Source: Paenibacillus tuaregi
GTDB taxonomy: Bacteria; Bacillota; Bacilli; Paenibacillales; Paenibacillaceae
Assembly (NCBI RefSeq): GCF_900086655.1
Contig: NZ_LT575476.1
Location: 1,639,214 to 1,703,213 of the forward strand
Reading direction: 5' to 3'
Length of the DNA stretch: 64,000 nucleotides
A model generated the notes under the pieces. That model did no database searches. It was not told where the DNA came from and was given only the letters and a program-made list of their open reading frames with translations. Shown in pieces: positions 54,680-63,512 of this stretch. Both the position numbers and the translations under genes were made by a program. Positions within the stretch are counted from its first letter, which is position 1, and every line of letters starts with the position of its first letter.

Positions 54680-55643
54680 CCAGAGATTGGCGGTAATGCT
54701 CCAGCAAGCTGGTGAGGACTTCCACCATTTTGTGCTTCAGCTCGAGCGGTTCCAGGACAGAGACTGCTTTGCCATAAGGCAGCAGGAAGTAGGGCACATA
54801 AGTTCGGACCGAATCTTCCGGTAGGCTGAAGACGGCCTCACCATCTGAGCGGTGGACAAGCATACGGCTGAACATCCAGTGTCTGCACAGCTCATTTAGG
54901 GCCTGTTCCTGTCCGGAAATCCGCACAGTCACTGAGGGCAGGTTCCCCGCAGAACTTGGGAGAAGGGAGTCCATGAAGAATGCTCCGGCGGAGAAAGAAG
55001 GGGGCTGCTCGAATGTGTCATCTGTTAGTCTGAGCGATTTAATCCGGTCAACGCGGAAGCTCCGGATCGCTTGACGTTCATGGCAGTAGCCGACCACATA
55101 CCAATTGTTCTTCCACTGGACAATGCCATACGGATTCAGCCGGCGCTCTTTGGGCTTAGCTTCTTTACCCGACAAATACTCCATTAGAATGGTGATGCCT
55201 GCAGCAGCAGAGTGGTCGAGCTGGCGCAGCTGCTCCTGCGCGGTAGGATCTTCAGGAAAGATAACACCCATGCGCTTTTCATGGAGGAGAACCGTCTCGA
55301 GCTGCTCTGGTCCAATGTAGGTCTTGAGCTTGGACACCGCGCGGCTTAGGTGGTCCGGATAAGGATATCCGGCCTCCTGTGCGAACTGTGCGGCTTGGGC
55401 CAAGGTCCTTTGCTCATCAGGATCAAATACTAACGGTGCCGCCTTAAAACGTTCCATCAGGCGGTAGCCGCCCTTATGTCCAGACTCTGCAATGATCGGT
55501 ACCCCGCTTGCACATAATGCGTCCACATACCGATAGACGGAGCGGATACTGATCTCGAGCTCCTCGGACAGTTCCTTAGCGGTGATGATGGTACGATTCT
55601 GAAGTATCCAGAGGATGGACATCATGTAATCAGCTTTGGCCAT
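54672..55643 (-). CDS. YafY-type HTH / WYL-domain transcriptional regulator
   Basis: The 323-residue protein has an N-terminal winged helix of HTH_11 type (TAKELSEELEISIRSVYRYVDAL) and a WYL domain (about 140-230; PYGIVQWKNNWYVVGYCHERQAIRSFRVDRI) with a WCX-like C-terminal extension. WYL proteins sense small ligands or nucleic-acid signals. It precedes an SRPBCC gene, with an operator-like palindrome between. ATG 55643 gives the standard MAKADYMMSILWIL start after AAGGAGG. Confidence 0.92.
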   Translation of the reverse strand: MAKADYMMSILWILQNRTIITAKELSEELEISIRSVYRYVDALCASGVPIIAESGHKGGYRLMERFKAAPLVFDPDEQRTLAQAAQFAQEAGYPYPDHLSRAVSKLKTYIGPEQLETVLLHEKRMGVIFPEDPTAQEQLRQLDHSAAAGITILMEYLSGKEAKPKERRLNPYGIVQWKNNWYVVGYCHERQAIRSFRVDRIKSLRLTDDTFEQPPSFSAGAFFMDSLLPSSAGNLPSVTVRISGQEQALNELCRHWMFSRMLVHRSDGEAVFSLPEDSVRTYVPYFLLPYGKAVSVLEPLELKHKMVEVLTSLLEHYRQSLVD

Positions 55644-55795
55644 GCGGGTAACCTCCTTTTACGATAAATTGCCTGCTTTCTTATGTATAACTTCGTCCGC
55701 CAATATGAATTTCCTTGCGGGGAGGAATAAGAAAGCCGCGACATACTCATACTTACCGGGATTATGATCCAATGCACAGGCTTACACAGAGGGTA

Positions 55796-55806
55796 TATAA
55801 TATAAT
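55796..55806 (+). promoter_or_regulatory. Probable -10 region of the CBS gene
   Basis: Two overlapping TATAAT boxes (55796-55801 and 55801-55806) lie 34 bp before the start. No convincing -35 is seen. Confidence 0.4.
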
Positions 55807-55839
55807 AAACATGTATCTACACTGATAGGAGGGTCATGT

Positions 55840-56304
55840 ATGAAGGTCAAAGACTTTATGATTACAAGCCCAGTTACGGTTACCAGTGATACGACATTGA
55901 GGGAACTCCTGCAGAAGCTGGTAGAGAAGAGGATAGGCGGAGCCCCTGTGGTTGATGAGTCGGGCAAACTGCTCGGCATGATCAGTGACGGGGATGTAAT
56001 TCGATACATCAAACCAAGCACTGGACGAGTGTATGATTTCTTCACTTATGTGATCCAGACCGAGACAGAATCTCTGGACACTGCAGTCATTAGTAAACTT
56101 CAAACCACAGTTAACCACGTAATGGTGCATAAGAATTTGTACACCGTGTCACCGGAAGATCCATTGGAGAGAGCCATTGAAATTCTTGGAAAGCATCATT
56201 TCAAGAAGATTCCTGTAGTGGATGAGAACCGGAAGATTGTTGGTGTGATCAGCAGAGGCGATGTGATCCGTCAGCTGGTGAATTCTTTTGTGTTGAAACC
56301 TTAG
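55840..56304 (+). CDS. CBS-domain-pair protein
   Basis: The 154-residue protein consists of two CBS domains (about 1-60 and 92-152) with KVKDFMITSPVTV, GGAPVVDESGKLLGMISDGDVI and KKIPVVDENRKIVGVISRGDVI. Such pairs bind AMP, ATP or S-adenosyl ligands and act as energy or redox sensors. No enzyme domain is attached. ATG 55840 follows GGAGGG. It is a single-gene unit ended by a terminator shared with the convergent peptidase gene. Confidence 0.93.
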   Translation: MKVKDFMITSPVTVTSDTTLRELLQKLVEKRIGGAPVVDESGKLLGMISDGDVIRYIKPSTGRVYDFFTYVIQTETESLDTAVISKLQTTVNHVMVHKNLYTVSPEDPLERAIEILGKHHFKKIPVVDENRKIVGVISRGDVIRQLVNSFVLKP

Positions 56305-56329
56305 AATACGAAGAACCCTGGGTGTATAA

Positions 56330-56365
56330 GAAGACCCGGCTATCTTAGAAGATGGCCGGGTCTTC
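56330..56365. terminator. Bidirectional terminator
   Basis: GAAGACCCGGC (56330-56340) pairs with GCCGGGTCTTC (56355-56365), with an inner ATCTT/AAGAT stem. It lies between the convergent CBS and M42 genes. Confidence 0.8.
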
Positions 56366-56387
56366 ACTTGTTCAGGCGGCAAAATGA

Positions 56388-57461
56388 CTAGCTGCGTTCA
56401 AGGATCGTGTTCAGCGTTGTGCGATCCAGACCGCGTACAAGCTTGATGAGCAGCTCTTTGGCCGCATCGTAGTCATCGGTATGAAGGATGGACGAAGAAG
56501 TATGGATATAACGGGAGCAGACCCCGATAACCGTTGATGGAACGCCGATGCCGCTTAAGTGAACCTGACCGGCGTCAGTTCCTCCTGGGGATACAAAATA
56601 CTGGTATTTGATTTTGTGCGTATCCGCCGTATCCTGTACATATTCGACCAGCCCGCGATGGGTCAGCATGGTCGGGTCAAGTATACGAAGCAGAGCACCC
56701 TCACCGAGCTGACCGAACTGCTTCTTATCCCCGGTCATATCGTTCGCCGCACTTGCATCGAGACCGAAGAAGATGTCCGGTTGGATCAGGTTCGCCGAAG
56801 TGCGTGCGCCGCGAAGCCCCAGCTCTTCCTGTACGGTCGCGCCGGAGTACAGGATGTTAGGCAGCTTCTCCTTGTGGAGAGCCTCCATAAGCTCAATAGC
56901 CAGGCCTACGCCATAACGGTTATCCCAGGCTTTAGCCATGATTTTCTTAGGATTGGCCATTGGGGTAAATTCACAGATTGGCACAATCTGCAGCCCTGGT
57001 CGAACGCCAAAACTTTCAGCTTCTTCTTTGCTGTCTGCCCCGATGTCCAGGTACATGGTCTTTAAATCCACCGGTTTGCTGCGGGTGGCTTCATCCAGCA
57101 GGTGGGTGGGAATCGAGCCTACTACTCCAACGATCCGTCCCTTCGGAGTAATAATCTGAAGGCGCTGAGCCAGAACTGCCTGGCTCCACCAGCCGCCCAG
57201 GGGCTGGAAGGAGACCATGCCATTCGGGCTGATCCCCGTAACCATAAAGCCTACTTCATCCATATGTCCAGCTACCATGACCTTCGGCCCCTGTTCATCC
57301 CCTCTTAGGACTCCAAACAGGCTGCCAAGACGGTCCTGCACAAATTCACTCGTGTACGCAGACAAACGATCTTTCACGAAGCCGCGCAAATCTCTCTCGA
57401 AACCGGGAGCGGAAGGGAATTCGGTCAATGTGCGAAACAAATCGAGTGTTGCTTGATTCAT
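56388..57461 (-). CDS. M42-family aminopeptidase
   Basis: ATG 57461 ([15 protein letters not shown]) follows AAGGGGAG by nine bases; the in-frame ATG at 57485 lies upstream of that site. The 357-residue protein has the co-catalytic metal ligands of M42 peptidases: [27 protein letters not shown] (catalytic Glu pair), FGLDAS and [13 protein letters not shown]. These enzymes form large dodecameric shells that remove N-terminal residues from peptides in the cytoplasm. It resembles Bacillus YtoP/YsdC-type members. Confidence 0.93.
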   Translation of the reverse strand: MNQATLDLFRTLTEFPSAPGFERDLRGFVKDRLSAYTSEFVQDRLGSLFGVLRGDEQGPKVMVAGHMDEVGFMVTGISPNGMVSFQPLGGWWSQAVLAQRLQIITPKGRIVGVVGSIPTHLLDEATRSKPVDLKTMYLDIGADSKEEAESFGVRPGLQIVPICEFTPMANPKKIMAKAWDNRYGVGLAIELMEALHKEKLPNILYSGATVQEELGLRGARTSANLIQPDIFFGLDASAANDMTGDKKQFGQLGEGALLRILDPTMLTHRGLVEYVQDTADTHKIKYQYFVSPGGTDAGQVHLSGIGVPSTVIGVCSRYIHTSSSILHTDDYDAAKELLIKLVRGLDRTTLNTILERS

Positions 57462-57626
57462 GTTATGTATCTCCCCTTTCTTCATATTTATTAGTATGAA
57501 CTACAAAGCTGTTACTTGTCCAACGAGGTGCCCATTTATGATTTATTCCCTTGGAACACGCACTTTGCCAACCGGCTAGCATACGATGAGAAGGGCAAGG
57601 GGAGAATGAATCGGGGAGGAACATGG

Positions 57627-57737
57627 ATGCCGGTTGATCAGTTGAAAAAGGTGCTGCTTGTGCTCCTGCTCTTTATTTTGCTTGTGATTGTGCTTTATTT
57701 TTTTGAAAAAGAATATCATATTCTTAGACGATTTTGA
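57627..57737 (+). CDS. Small single-pass membrane protein
   Basis: From ATG 57627 (seven bases after GGGGAGG at 57613-57619) the product is 36 residues: a short charged start, a strongly hydrophobic helix (VLLVLLLFILLVIVLYFF) and a basic end. An in-frame ATG at 57606 is possible but its spacing is poor. A clean terminator follows at once, supporting a real gene. It may be a sporulation or stress microprotein; function unknown. Confidence 0.6.
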   Translation: MPVDQLKKVLLVLLLFILLVIVLYFFEKEYHILRRF

Positions 57738-57766
57738 GCAGCTTCATAACCAGAAGCTGCTTTTTT
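57737..57766 (+). terminator. Terminator after the small membrane protein
   Basis: AGCAGCTTC (57737-57745) pairs with GAAGCTGCT (57753-57761), followed by six T. Confidence 0.85.
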
Positions 57767-57780
57767 CTGTCTGCAGCTCC

Positions 57781-57809
57781 GCATATGGATGATTTACCAA
57801 TCATAACAA
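57781..57809 (+). promoter_or_regulatory. Candidate sigma-G-type promoter of the spoVA genes
   Basis: GCATA (57781-57785), a 16-bp spacer and CATAACAA (57802-57809) resemble the forespore sigma-G consensus (GYATR and CATNMTA) with one mismatch. It lies between the preceding terminator and spoVAC. Confidence 0.35.
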
Positions 57810-57872
57810 CCCACCCGCTTACAAATAATGAAAGGGAATGAGATGTGATCTACGCTTGAGAAGGAGGAATTC

Positions 57873-58376
57873 ATGTTGTCTGCGAAGCCCCGGCAAGGAG
57901 ATAATGCTGCTTCATCTTCCGGCACCATGAGCAGCGAAGAGTACAAGCAGCTTGCCAAGCAGCACGAGCCCCCGAGAAGGATTTGGAGCAACTGCTTAAA
58001 GGCTTTTTTGATTGGAGGCCTGATCTGCTTGATTGGACAGGCTATTCAACAGTTTTTTATTTCGGTGTTTGATATGAATACCCAGGAGGCCAGCAACCCT
58101 ACGGTTGCCGTGCTGATTCTGATTTCCGTGATCCTGACCAGCCTTGGGGTCTACGATAAAATCGCCCAGTGGGCGGGAGCCGGATCGGCTGTTCCTGTTA
58201 CCGGATTTGCCAATTCCATGTGTTCCTCCGCGATTGAACACCGGGCCGAAGGGCTGGTGCTTGGGATAGGTGCCAAGATGTTCAAACTCGCCGGTTCAGT
58301 TGTCGTATTCGGGGTTGTGGCGGCTTTTTTGGTCGGATTGGTGCATGTCATATTCGGTTTAAACGGCAGGCATTGA
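57873..58376 (+). CDS. spoVAC: Stage V sporulation protein AC
   Basis: The 167-residue membrane protein starts at ATG 57873 after AAGGAGG. It has a hydrophilic N-terminal tail (EYKQLAKQHEPPR) and four membrane segments, with GGLICLIGQAIQQFF, GVYDKIAQWAGAGSAVPVTGFANS and EGLVLGIGAKMFKLAG, all typical of SpoVAC. SpoVAC is a channel in the spore inner membrane for dipicolinic acid uptake during sporulation and release in germination. It is followed 23 bp later by spoVAE; the usual spoVAD between them is absent. Confidence 0.95.
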   Translation: MLSAKPRQGDNAASSSGTMSSEEYKQLAKQHEPPRRIWSNCLKAFLIGGLICLIGQAIQQFFISVFDMNTQEASNPTVAVLILISVILTSLGVYDKIAQWAGAGSAVPVTGFANSMCSSAIEHRAEGLVLGIGAKMFKLAGSVVVFGVVAAFLVGLVHVIFGLNGRH

Positions 58377-58399
58377 TATTTTAACCGGAGGTGAACGAT

Positions 58400-58750
58400 A
58401 TGATTTTTCTATGGGCGTTTATAATTGGGGGGTTGTTCTGTGTTGTAGGCCAATTGATGTTTGATGTGCTCAAGCTTACACCGGCTCATACCATGAGCAC
58501 ACTTGTTGTTATCGGCGCAATCATGGACGCTTTTGGCTGGTATGAGCCGCTTGTTAAGTTTGCGGGTGCAGGAGCCTCTGTTCCGATTACAAGTTTTGGC
58601 AACTCGCTGGTTCATGGTGCGCTGACCGAGCTTCAGAAGGACGGCTGGATCGGCGTCGTTACAGGGATATTTGAAGTGACGAGTGCGGGAATTTCCTCTG
58701 CGATTATATTCTCATTCTTCGCCGCTTTGCTGGTCCGTCCAAAAGGTTGA
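58400..58750 (+). CDS. spoVAE: Stage V sporulation protein AE (AEb type)
   Basis: ATG 58400 lies five bases after GGAGGTGA. The 116-residue protein has membrane segments with FIIGGLFCVVGQLMFDVLKL, GWYEPLVKFAGAGASVPITSFGNSL and TSAGISSAIIFSFFAALL, as in SpoVAEb. It pairs with SpoVAC in the spore inner-membrane DPA channel. No further spoVA gene follows. Confidence 0.94.
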   Translation: MIFLWAFIIGGLFCVVGQLMFDVLKLTPAHTMSTLVVIGAIMDAFGWYEPLVKFAGAGASVPITSFGNSLVHGALTELQKDGWIGVVTGIFEVTSAGISSAIIFSFFAALLVRPKG

Positions 58751-58991
58751 TGCTCAATTTACCCATAACTACATGGTACACTCCAACTTCAAGGGCTGCC
58801 TGTGGTCATCTAAGGATGATCGAAGGCGGCCCCTTATTATGTTTCCGGGCAATCTTGGAGGTTCATACAAATACTTTCGGTAGGTGAGACAGGTATACGA
58901 CAGACCGATCCATCATGTACAATAGGAAGATATATGCATTCTTATTTTATATTGTATGAGTGCACTATTTTTTGTGGGGAGGCAATCATTT

Positions 58992-59942
58992 GTGACAATA
59001 CATTCAGATCAAGTGATCACAACAATCAGAACTAATCTGGAATCATGTATCCTGGGGAAAACCTTTGAGATAAAGCTCTTAATGACCACTTTGCTGGCTG
59101 GAGGCCACGTGCTGATTGAAGACGTTCCGGGCACCGGGAAGACCCAACTGATCAAGGCACTGGCCCGGTCCATGAACGGGGAGTACCGCAGAATTCAGTG
59201 TAACCCCGATATTCTTCCAAGTGACATTACAGGAGTGTCGGTGTTTCATCCGCATGAGGAGCGGTTTGTCTTCCGTCCGGGTCCTGTTATGACCCACATT
59301 TTGCTTGCGGATGAAATTAACCGGGCAACGACCAAGACTCAATCCGCGCTGCTGGAAGTCATGGAGGAAAGAAACGTGACGGTAGACGGGGTGACTTATG
59401 CCCTGCCGCATCCGTTTATGCTGTGTGCAACCCAGAACCCGATTGATTTCGAAGGCACTTATATGCTGCCCGAAGCACAGCTTGACCGGTTCATGATGAA
59501 AATCCGGATCGGCTATCCTGACGAGATGACGGAGAGAACGATGCTTCACGCCCATCAGAAGGGCCAGCCGGTGGACAGCCTTAAGCCTGTTACCAGTATG
59601 GAGGAGATTGTGCGGATTCAGCAGGAAGTCCGCCTGGTTCATGTTAGCGATGCGGTGATGAATTATTTGCTGGAGATTGTCCGCCGGACAAGAGAGCACG
59701 AAGGGGTGCTTTTGGGAGCGAGTCCAAGGGCATCACTTGCTTTTCTACAAGCGGTGAAAGCGTATGCATATATTAATGATCGGAATTATGTGCTCCCGGA
59801 TGATATTAAGCAGCTGGCCCCTTATGTGCTCGGTCATCGGATACTGCTTCGTCCTGAGGCGAGATTGGACAGCCTGCATGCGGATGGCGTGCTGCAGACG
59901 ATCCTTAGGCAGGTCTATGTTCCGGTGTCCGTTGAGCGGTAG
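58992..59942 (+). CDS. MoxR-family AAA+ ATPase
   Basis: GTG 58992 is nine bases after GGGGAGG; the in-frame ATG at 58956 lies upstream of that site. The 316-residue protein has Walker A VPGTGKT, Walker B LLADEINRA, sensor 1 LCATQNP and the MoxR pattern QSALLEVMEERNVTVDG. MoxR ATPases act as chaperones, usually together with the DUF58 and transglutaminase-like proteins encoded next. Confidence 0.95.
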   Translation: MTIHSDQVITTIRTNLESCILGKTFEIKLLMTTLLAGGHVLIEDVPGTGKTQLIKALARSMNGEYRRIQCNPDILPSDITGVSVFHPHEERFVFRPGPVMTHILLADEINRATTKTQSALLEVMEERNVTVDGVTYALPHPFMLCATQNPIDFEGTYMLPEAQLDRFMMKIRIGYPDEMTERTMLHAHQKGQPVDSLKPVTSMEEIVRIQQEVRLVHVSDAVMNYLLEIVRRTREHEGVLLGASPRASLAFLQAVKAYAYINDRNYVLPDDIKQLAPYVLGHRILLRPEARLDSLHADGVLQTILRQVYVPVSVER

Positions 59943-59985
59943 GGTTATGATGGATAGCTTGTCGGCTTTAAGAGGGGGAAAAGTC

Positions 59986-61188
59986 GTGAAGAGGCTTTGG
60001 AGACCGGCGCTGCTGTGGATCGCTTGCCTGATGTATGTGGTTTACCAGGGCGGCAAGACTTCGATCATGCTGTTAATGATGGTATCGGCATTAATGGTGT
60101 ACTGGCTGTTATGCAGCTTGATTGGTCTTAGAAAAATGCATGGAACACGCTCTCTCTCCATTGAAGGAGGGCAGGGGGGACAATTGCAGGCCGGGGATCA
60201 GGTTCATGTCAAGCTCAGGCTGGAGCAGCGGGGCTGGGTTCCCCATCCATTTATCATTGTGCGGGAGATTCTGAAGAGACAGAACGGAGGCTCTTGGGCC
60301 TTTGAGGAAAGCATGATTCCCCGGTTTAGATCCGGGGCGGAAATTTCATTCCAGACTCCTCCTCTAGAACGGGGACGCTACTCGTTCGCGGAAACGGAGT
60401 GCAGTGCCCAAGATATCTTCGGTCTCATCAAGCACACAAGATTGTTCGATTTCAAAGGGGAGTTTTACGTCCTTCCAAGAACGGTGTTCATTCCTTATTG
60501 GCATTTGGCTGACCGGAATTCCAGGTTTGCCGGGCCGGAGAATGCTCCGGCCTTGTCCCGCCGGGAAACCACCCAGATTAACGGGGTAAGGGACTATGTA
60601 TATGGCGATCGTCTATCCCGGATTCACTGGAATGCGACCGCTAAGACAGGGAGCTGGAAGTCGAAGGAATTTGAGCATGAGTCCCTTCCCAAGACCATCT
60701 TGGTCCTGGATGCCGGACAGGGCGGCTATCCAGACTCGTCGGCTTTTGAGCTGGCTGTCTCTACAGCCGCCTCCCTGTTGGATTACAGTACAAGAGAGCG
60801 GATGAGCATCGGTCTCTGCACACTTGGCGCTACGGTGGAGAATTTTATGCCCGCTAGTCATATAGGGGACCGCAAGCGGATGCTTCAGCATTTGGTGGAT
60901 ATCAAAGCCGACGGATACGAAGAGCTTACCAGCAGACTTAGCGGTCAACAGGCTCTCTTCTCGCCTGGAAGCTTCTTCGTGCTGATTAGTCCGAGACGGG
61001 GGAAGGACTCGCTGGAAGCCCTGATGTGGGCAAAAAGCAGAAGAATGACTCCATACCATATTCTTATTGGTGAAAGGCCGAAGGATGGAGGCTGGCAGGC
61101 CGCATTGAGCTCCAACGGCTTTAGGGGAGTTGCAGTTCCTTCCCTGCAGGAACTCCCGGTGTCCATGAGAGGAGGACGCAATGAATAG
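59986..61188 (+). CDS. DUF58 membrane protein
   Basis: GTG 59986 is preceded by AGAGGGGG; ATG 59947 is an in-frame alternative with poorer spacing. The 400-residue protein has two N-terminal membrane helices (about 8-40), then a cytoplasmic or surface part and the DUF58 signature RDYVYGDRLSRIHWNATAKT. The region after it (KTILVLDAGQ) begins a von Willebrand A-like fold. It overlaps the transglutaminase gene by eight bases. It lies in a MoxR / DUF58 / transglutaminase operon common in Firmicutes, whose physiological role is not settled. Confidence 0.9.
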   Translation: MKRLWRPALLWIACLMYVVYQGGKTSIMLLMMVSALMVYWLLCSLIGLRKMHGTRSLSIEGGQGGQLQAGDQVHVKLRLEQRGWVPHPFIIVREILKRQNGGSWAFEESMIPRFRSGAEISFQTPPLERGRYSFAETECSAQDIFGLIKHTRLFDFKGEFYVLPRTVFIPYWHLADRNSRFAGPENAPALSRRETTQINGVRDYVYGDRLSRIHWNATAKTGSWKSKEFEHESLPKTILVLDAGQGGYPDSSAFELAVSTAASLLDYSTRERMSIGLCTLGATVENFMPASHIGDRKRMLQHLVDIKADGYEELTSRLSGQQALFSPGSFFVLISPRRGKDSLEALMWAKSRRMTPYHILIGERPKDGGWQAALSSNGFRGVAVPSLQELPVSMRGGRNE

Positions 61189-63397
61189 CCGGTTCGGTAA
61201 AATACAATATTCCTGGTACTTCATCAGCTGTATTGTATGGGTGCTTATTATGTCTGCCCAATGGATTTCTTTTGTGAAGCCGATTTGGTATGAGGAGACC
61301 TCTGTCCTTGTCCTGGATATCCTGATTGCTGCTGCGGCCGCTGAGGTGGTCCTTCCTTTCCGCAGATGGCTGAAGTGGGGGGTAAAAATAGCAGCGGTGG
61401 TTCTTATCCACTATTGGGTGCTGCAGAACTTTAATGTTCTTGCCTCAGATGGCCCGCTTCTGCCGGTTGGTATAATCCGGTTCATAAGTCAAGTGGAGCC
61501 GTATATTTGGTTCTCGCTTCCCGCCTGGGGTTTATTTGAGCTGGCTATCCGGTTATCGGATTATCGCGGGTTTATTCTGCTCTTTACCGGAATGAATATT
61601 CTTGCTTTTGCCATTCTGGATTCATTTACTTCTTACTATCTGTGGCCGCAGGTGGCCTGGACCGTGTTCGCTGGCTTGAGCTGGCTGGTCTGCTTTCATT
61701 TCCGGAAGTACCAGATGAAATACCCCCAAGGCTGGAGGCATTTGCGCCTGTATCCGTTCCGGGTGGTTACGAATATTGTGATTATTTTTTGCTGTATCCT
61801 GCTGCTTGGGATCAGTATGCCGGAAGTGTCGCCACTTCTGACCGATCCTTATTCAGCCTGGCAAAATATCCAGGGGAACAAATATGAGAAGCAGGATGAG
61901 CCAGAATCCAAGCCTCAGGATTCAGCTTCAGGCTACAGCAGGGATGATTCGAAGCTGGGCGGAGGCTTCAATTTTGACTTCAGTACGGTAATGACGGTAA
62001 CGTCCCCCAAGAGGACTTACTGGCGTGGCGAAACCCGCAGCTTCTATACCGGTACCGGGTGGCTCAGCCCAAGTAATCCAGATGACCAAAGATATAAGTT
62101 CGGCCAGAACATAGGCGTGAACGAGCCGGGCAGCGAGCTGGGCAGGAAGGTCAAGACCGAGCGGGTGGAGCAGACCTTTGTAATGGCGGGGAAACGGACG
62201 TATCCGGTTCTCTTTGGAGCCTATTCCATTTCCAAGATCAATCTGTTAAAGGAAGAGGAACGTCAGAAGGGACCAGACGCCGTATGGAATTGGCGCGACG
62301 AATTTATGGCATGGAATGGATTCGGCCTAACCCAGAAGCACGACGGCTATCCGACGACCTACAAAGTGGTCTCCCAAATGCCCATCATCCCACTTGAAGA
62401 GCTGAGTAAAGCCAGCTACGACTCGTTATACCAAGGGGCTAATCTAGCCAAGTATACTCAGCTGAACGCGGAGTTTCCGGACAGGGTTAAACAGCTGGCG
62501 AAAAAAGTGACCGCCGAAGGCAAGACTCCCTATGAGAAGATGGTGCTGCTTCAAGACTACCTCAAGGTAAATTTTAATTATACGAATACACCGGATTTGT
62601 CATTAAAGAAGCACGATGATCTGGTGGAAGGTTTTTTGTTTGATATAAAAGAGGGGTACTGTGATTATTTCTCAACATCCATGGTCGTTATGGCCAGATC
62701 CATTGGAATTCCGGCACGATGGGTGAAGGGGTTCTCCTCGGGACATCAGAATTTTGAAGGGCCTGAGCATATGAACAGGGAGCCCGAAGGGCCGTACACA
62801 GTTACCAATGCTGACGCCCATTCCTGGGCAGAGGTTTATTTCGGTGAAGATTATGGATGGGTGACATTTGAGGCAACTCCAGGCTTTGATCTCCCGCTAA
62901 ATGTCAGCCAGGATAAGCCAGCCATGGCTCCGGTTAAACCTGAGGTAAGCACCCCGGTTAAGAAAACCCCGGAACCCGCATCGAAGCAAGAGGATAGCTC
63001 CTCTTACATTGGCTGGCTTGCAGCTGCACTGGGAACAGCGATTGTGATCGCTGCAGGATACTTGGCTTGGAAATACCGCAATGCCTTGTACTATACTCTT
63101 CTTCGCCTTCGCAAAGGACGCGAACTGACCTCAGGCGAGAAAATCATAACCGAAACCAACCGCTGGCTGGGTCATATCAGAAAGTGGGGCTTTGGAAGGG
63201 AAGCTCATGAGACGCTTCGGGAAGTGATCACACGCTGGAAGCAGGATGCGCCGATGCTGGAGTCCTCCTTTAATGAGCTGCTGGCTCAATTTGAGAAAGC
63301 AAAATACAGCCCGGAGCAGGTGAATGACCAGGACTGGAGAAAGATTCAATCCATGCTTCAAGACATCACCCGCACAATCAAAAAGATCTATTCGTAG
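61181..63397 (+). CDS. Membrane transglutaminase-like protein with DUF4129 end
   Basis: The 738-residue protein starts at ATG 61181 within the end of the DUF58 gene. It has about six N-terminal membrane helices (to residue 215), an extracytoplasmic transglutaminase core (about 440-570) with Cys494 in EGYCDYFSTSM and His547 in ADAHSWAEVYF, then WVTFEATPGF. The third catalytic position is Glu rather than the usual Asp (FEATP), as in many Bacillus relatives. After it come a linker, a helix near 612-635 (IGWLAAALGTAIVIAAG) and a cytoplasmic DUF4129-like tail. It may crosslink or cleave proteins at the cell surface. Confidence 0.93.
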   Translation: MNSRFGKIQYSWYFISCIVWVLIMSAQWISFVKPIWYEETSVLVLDILIAAAAAEVVLPFRRWLKWGVKIAAVVLIHYWVLQNFNVLASDGPLLPVGIIRFISQVEPYIWFSLPAWGLFELAIRLSDYRGFILLFTGMNILAFAILDSFTSYYLWPQVAWTVFAGLSWLVCFHFRKYQMKYPQGWRHLRLYPFRVVTNIVIIFCCILLLGISMPEVSPLLTDPYSAWQNIQGNKYEKQDEPESKPQDSASGYSRDDSKLGGGFNFDFSTVMTVTSPKRTYWRGETRSFYTGTGWLSPSNPDDQRYKFGQNIGVNEPGSELGRKVKTERVEQTFVMAGKRTYPVLFGAYSISKINLLKEEERQKGPDAVWNWRDEFMAWNGFGLTQKHDGYPTTYKVVSQMPIIPLEELSKASYDSLYQGANLAKYTQLNAEFPDRVKQLAKKVTAEGKTPYEKMVLLQDYLKVNFNYTNTPDLSLKKHDDLVEGFLFDIKEGYCDYFSTSMVVMARSIGIPARWVKGFSSGHQNFEGPEHMNREPEGPYTVTNADAHSWAEVYFGEDYGWVTFEATPGFDLPLNVSQDKPAMAPVKPEVSTPVKKTPEPASKQEDSSSYIGWLAAALGTAIVIAAGYLAWKYRNALYYTLLRLRKGRELTSGEKIITETNRWLGHIRKWGFGREAHETLREVITRWKQDAPMLESSFNELLAQFEKAKYSPEQVNDQDWRKIQSMLQDITRTIKKIYS

Positions 63398-63424
63398 TGA
63401 ATCCGTTCAGCGGATTCTGATCTT

Positions 63425-63460
63425 CCCCGGAAGCTTAGTTCCGGGGGTTTTTCCTTTTTT
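63425..63460 (+). terminator. Terminator after the MoxR operon
   Basis: CCCCGGAA (63425-63432) and TTCCGGGG (63439-63446) form a perfect stem, followed by GTTTTTCCTTTTTT. Confidence 0.85.
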
Positions 63461-63512
63461 ACTATAAAGAAAGATTATGGTATAGTTTGTCGTAGAAACT
63501 GAGGTGACGTCA

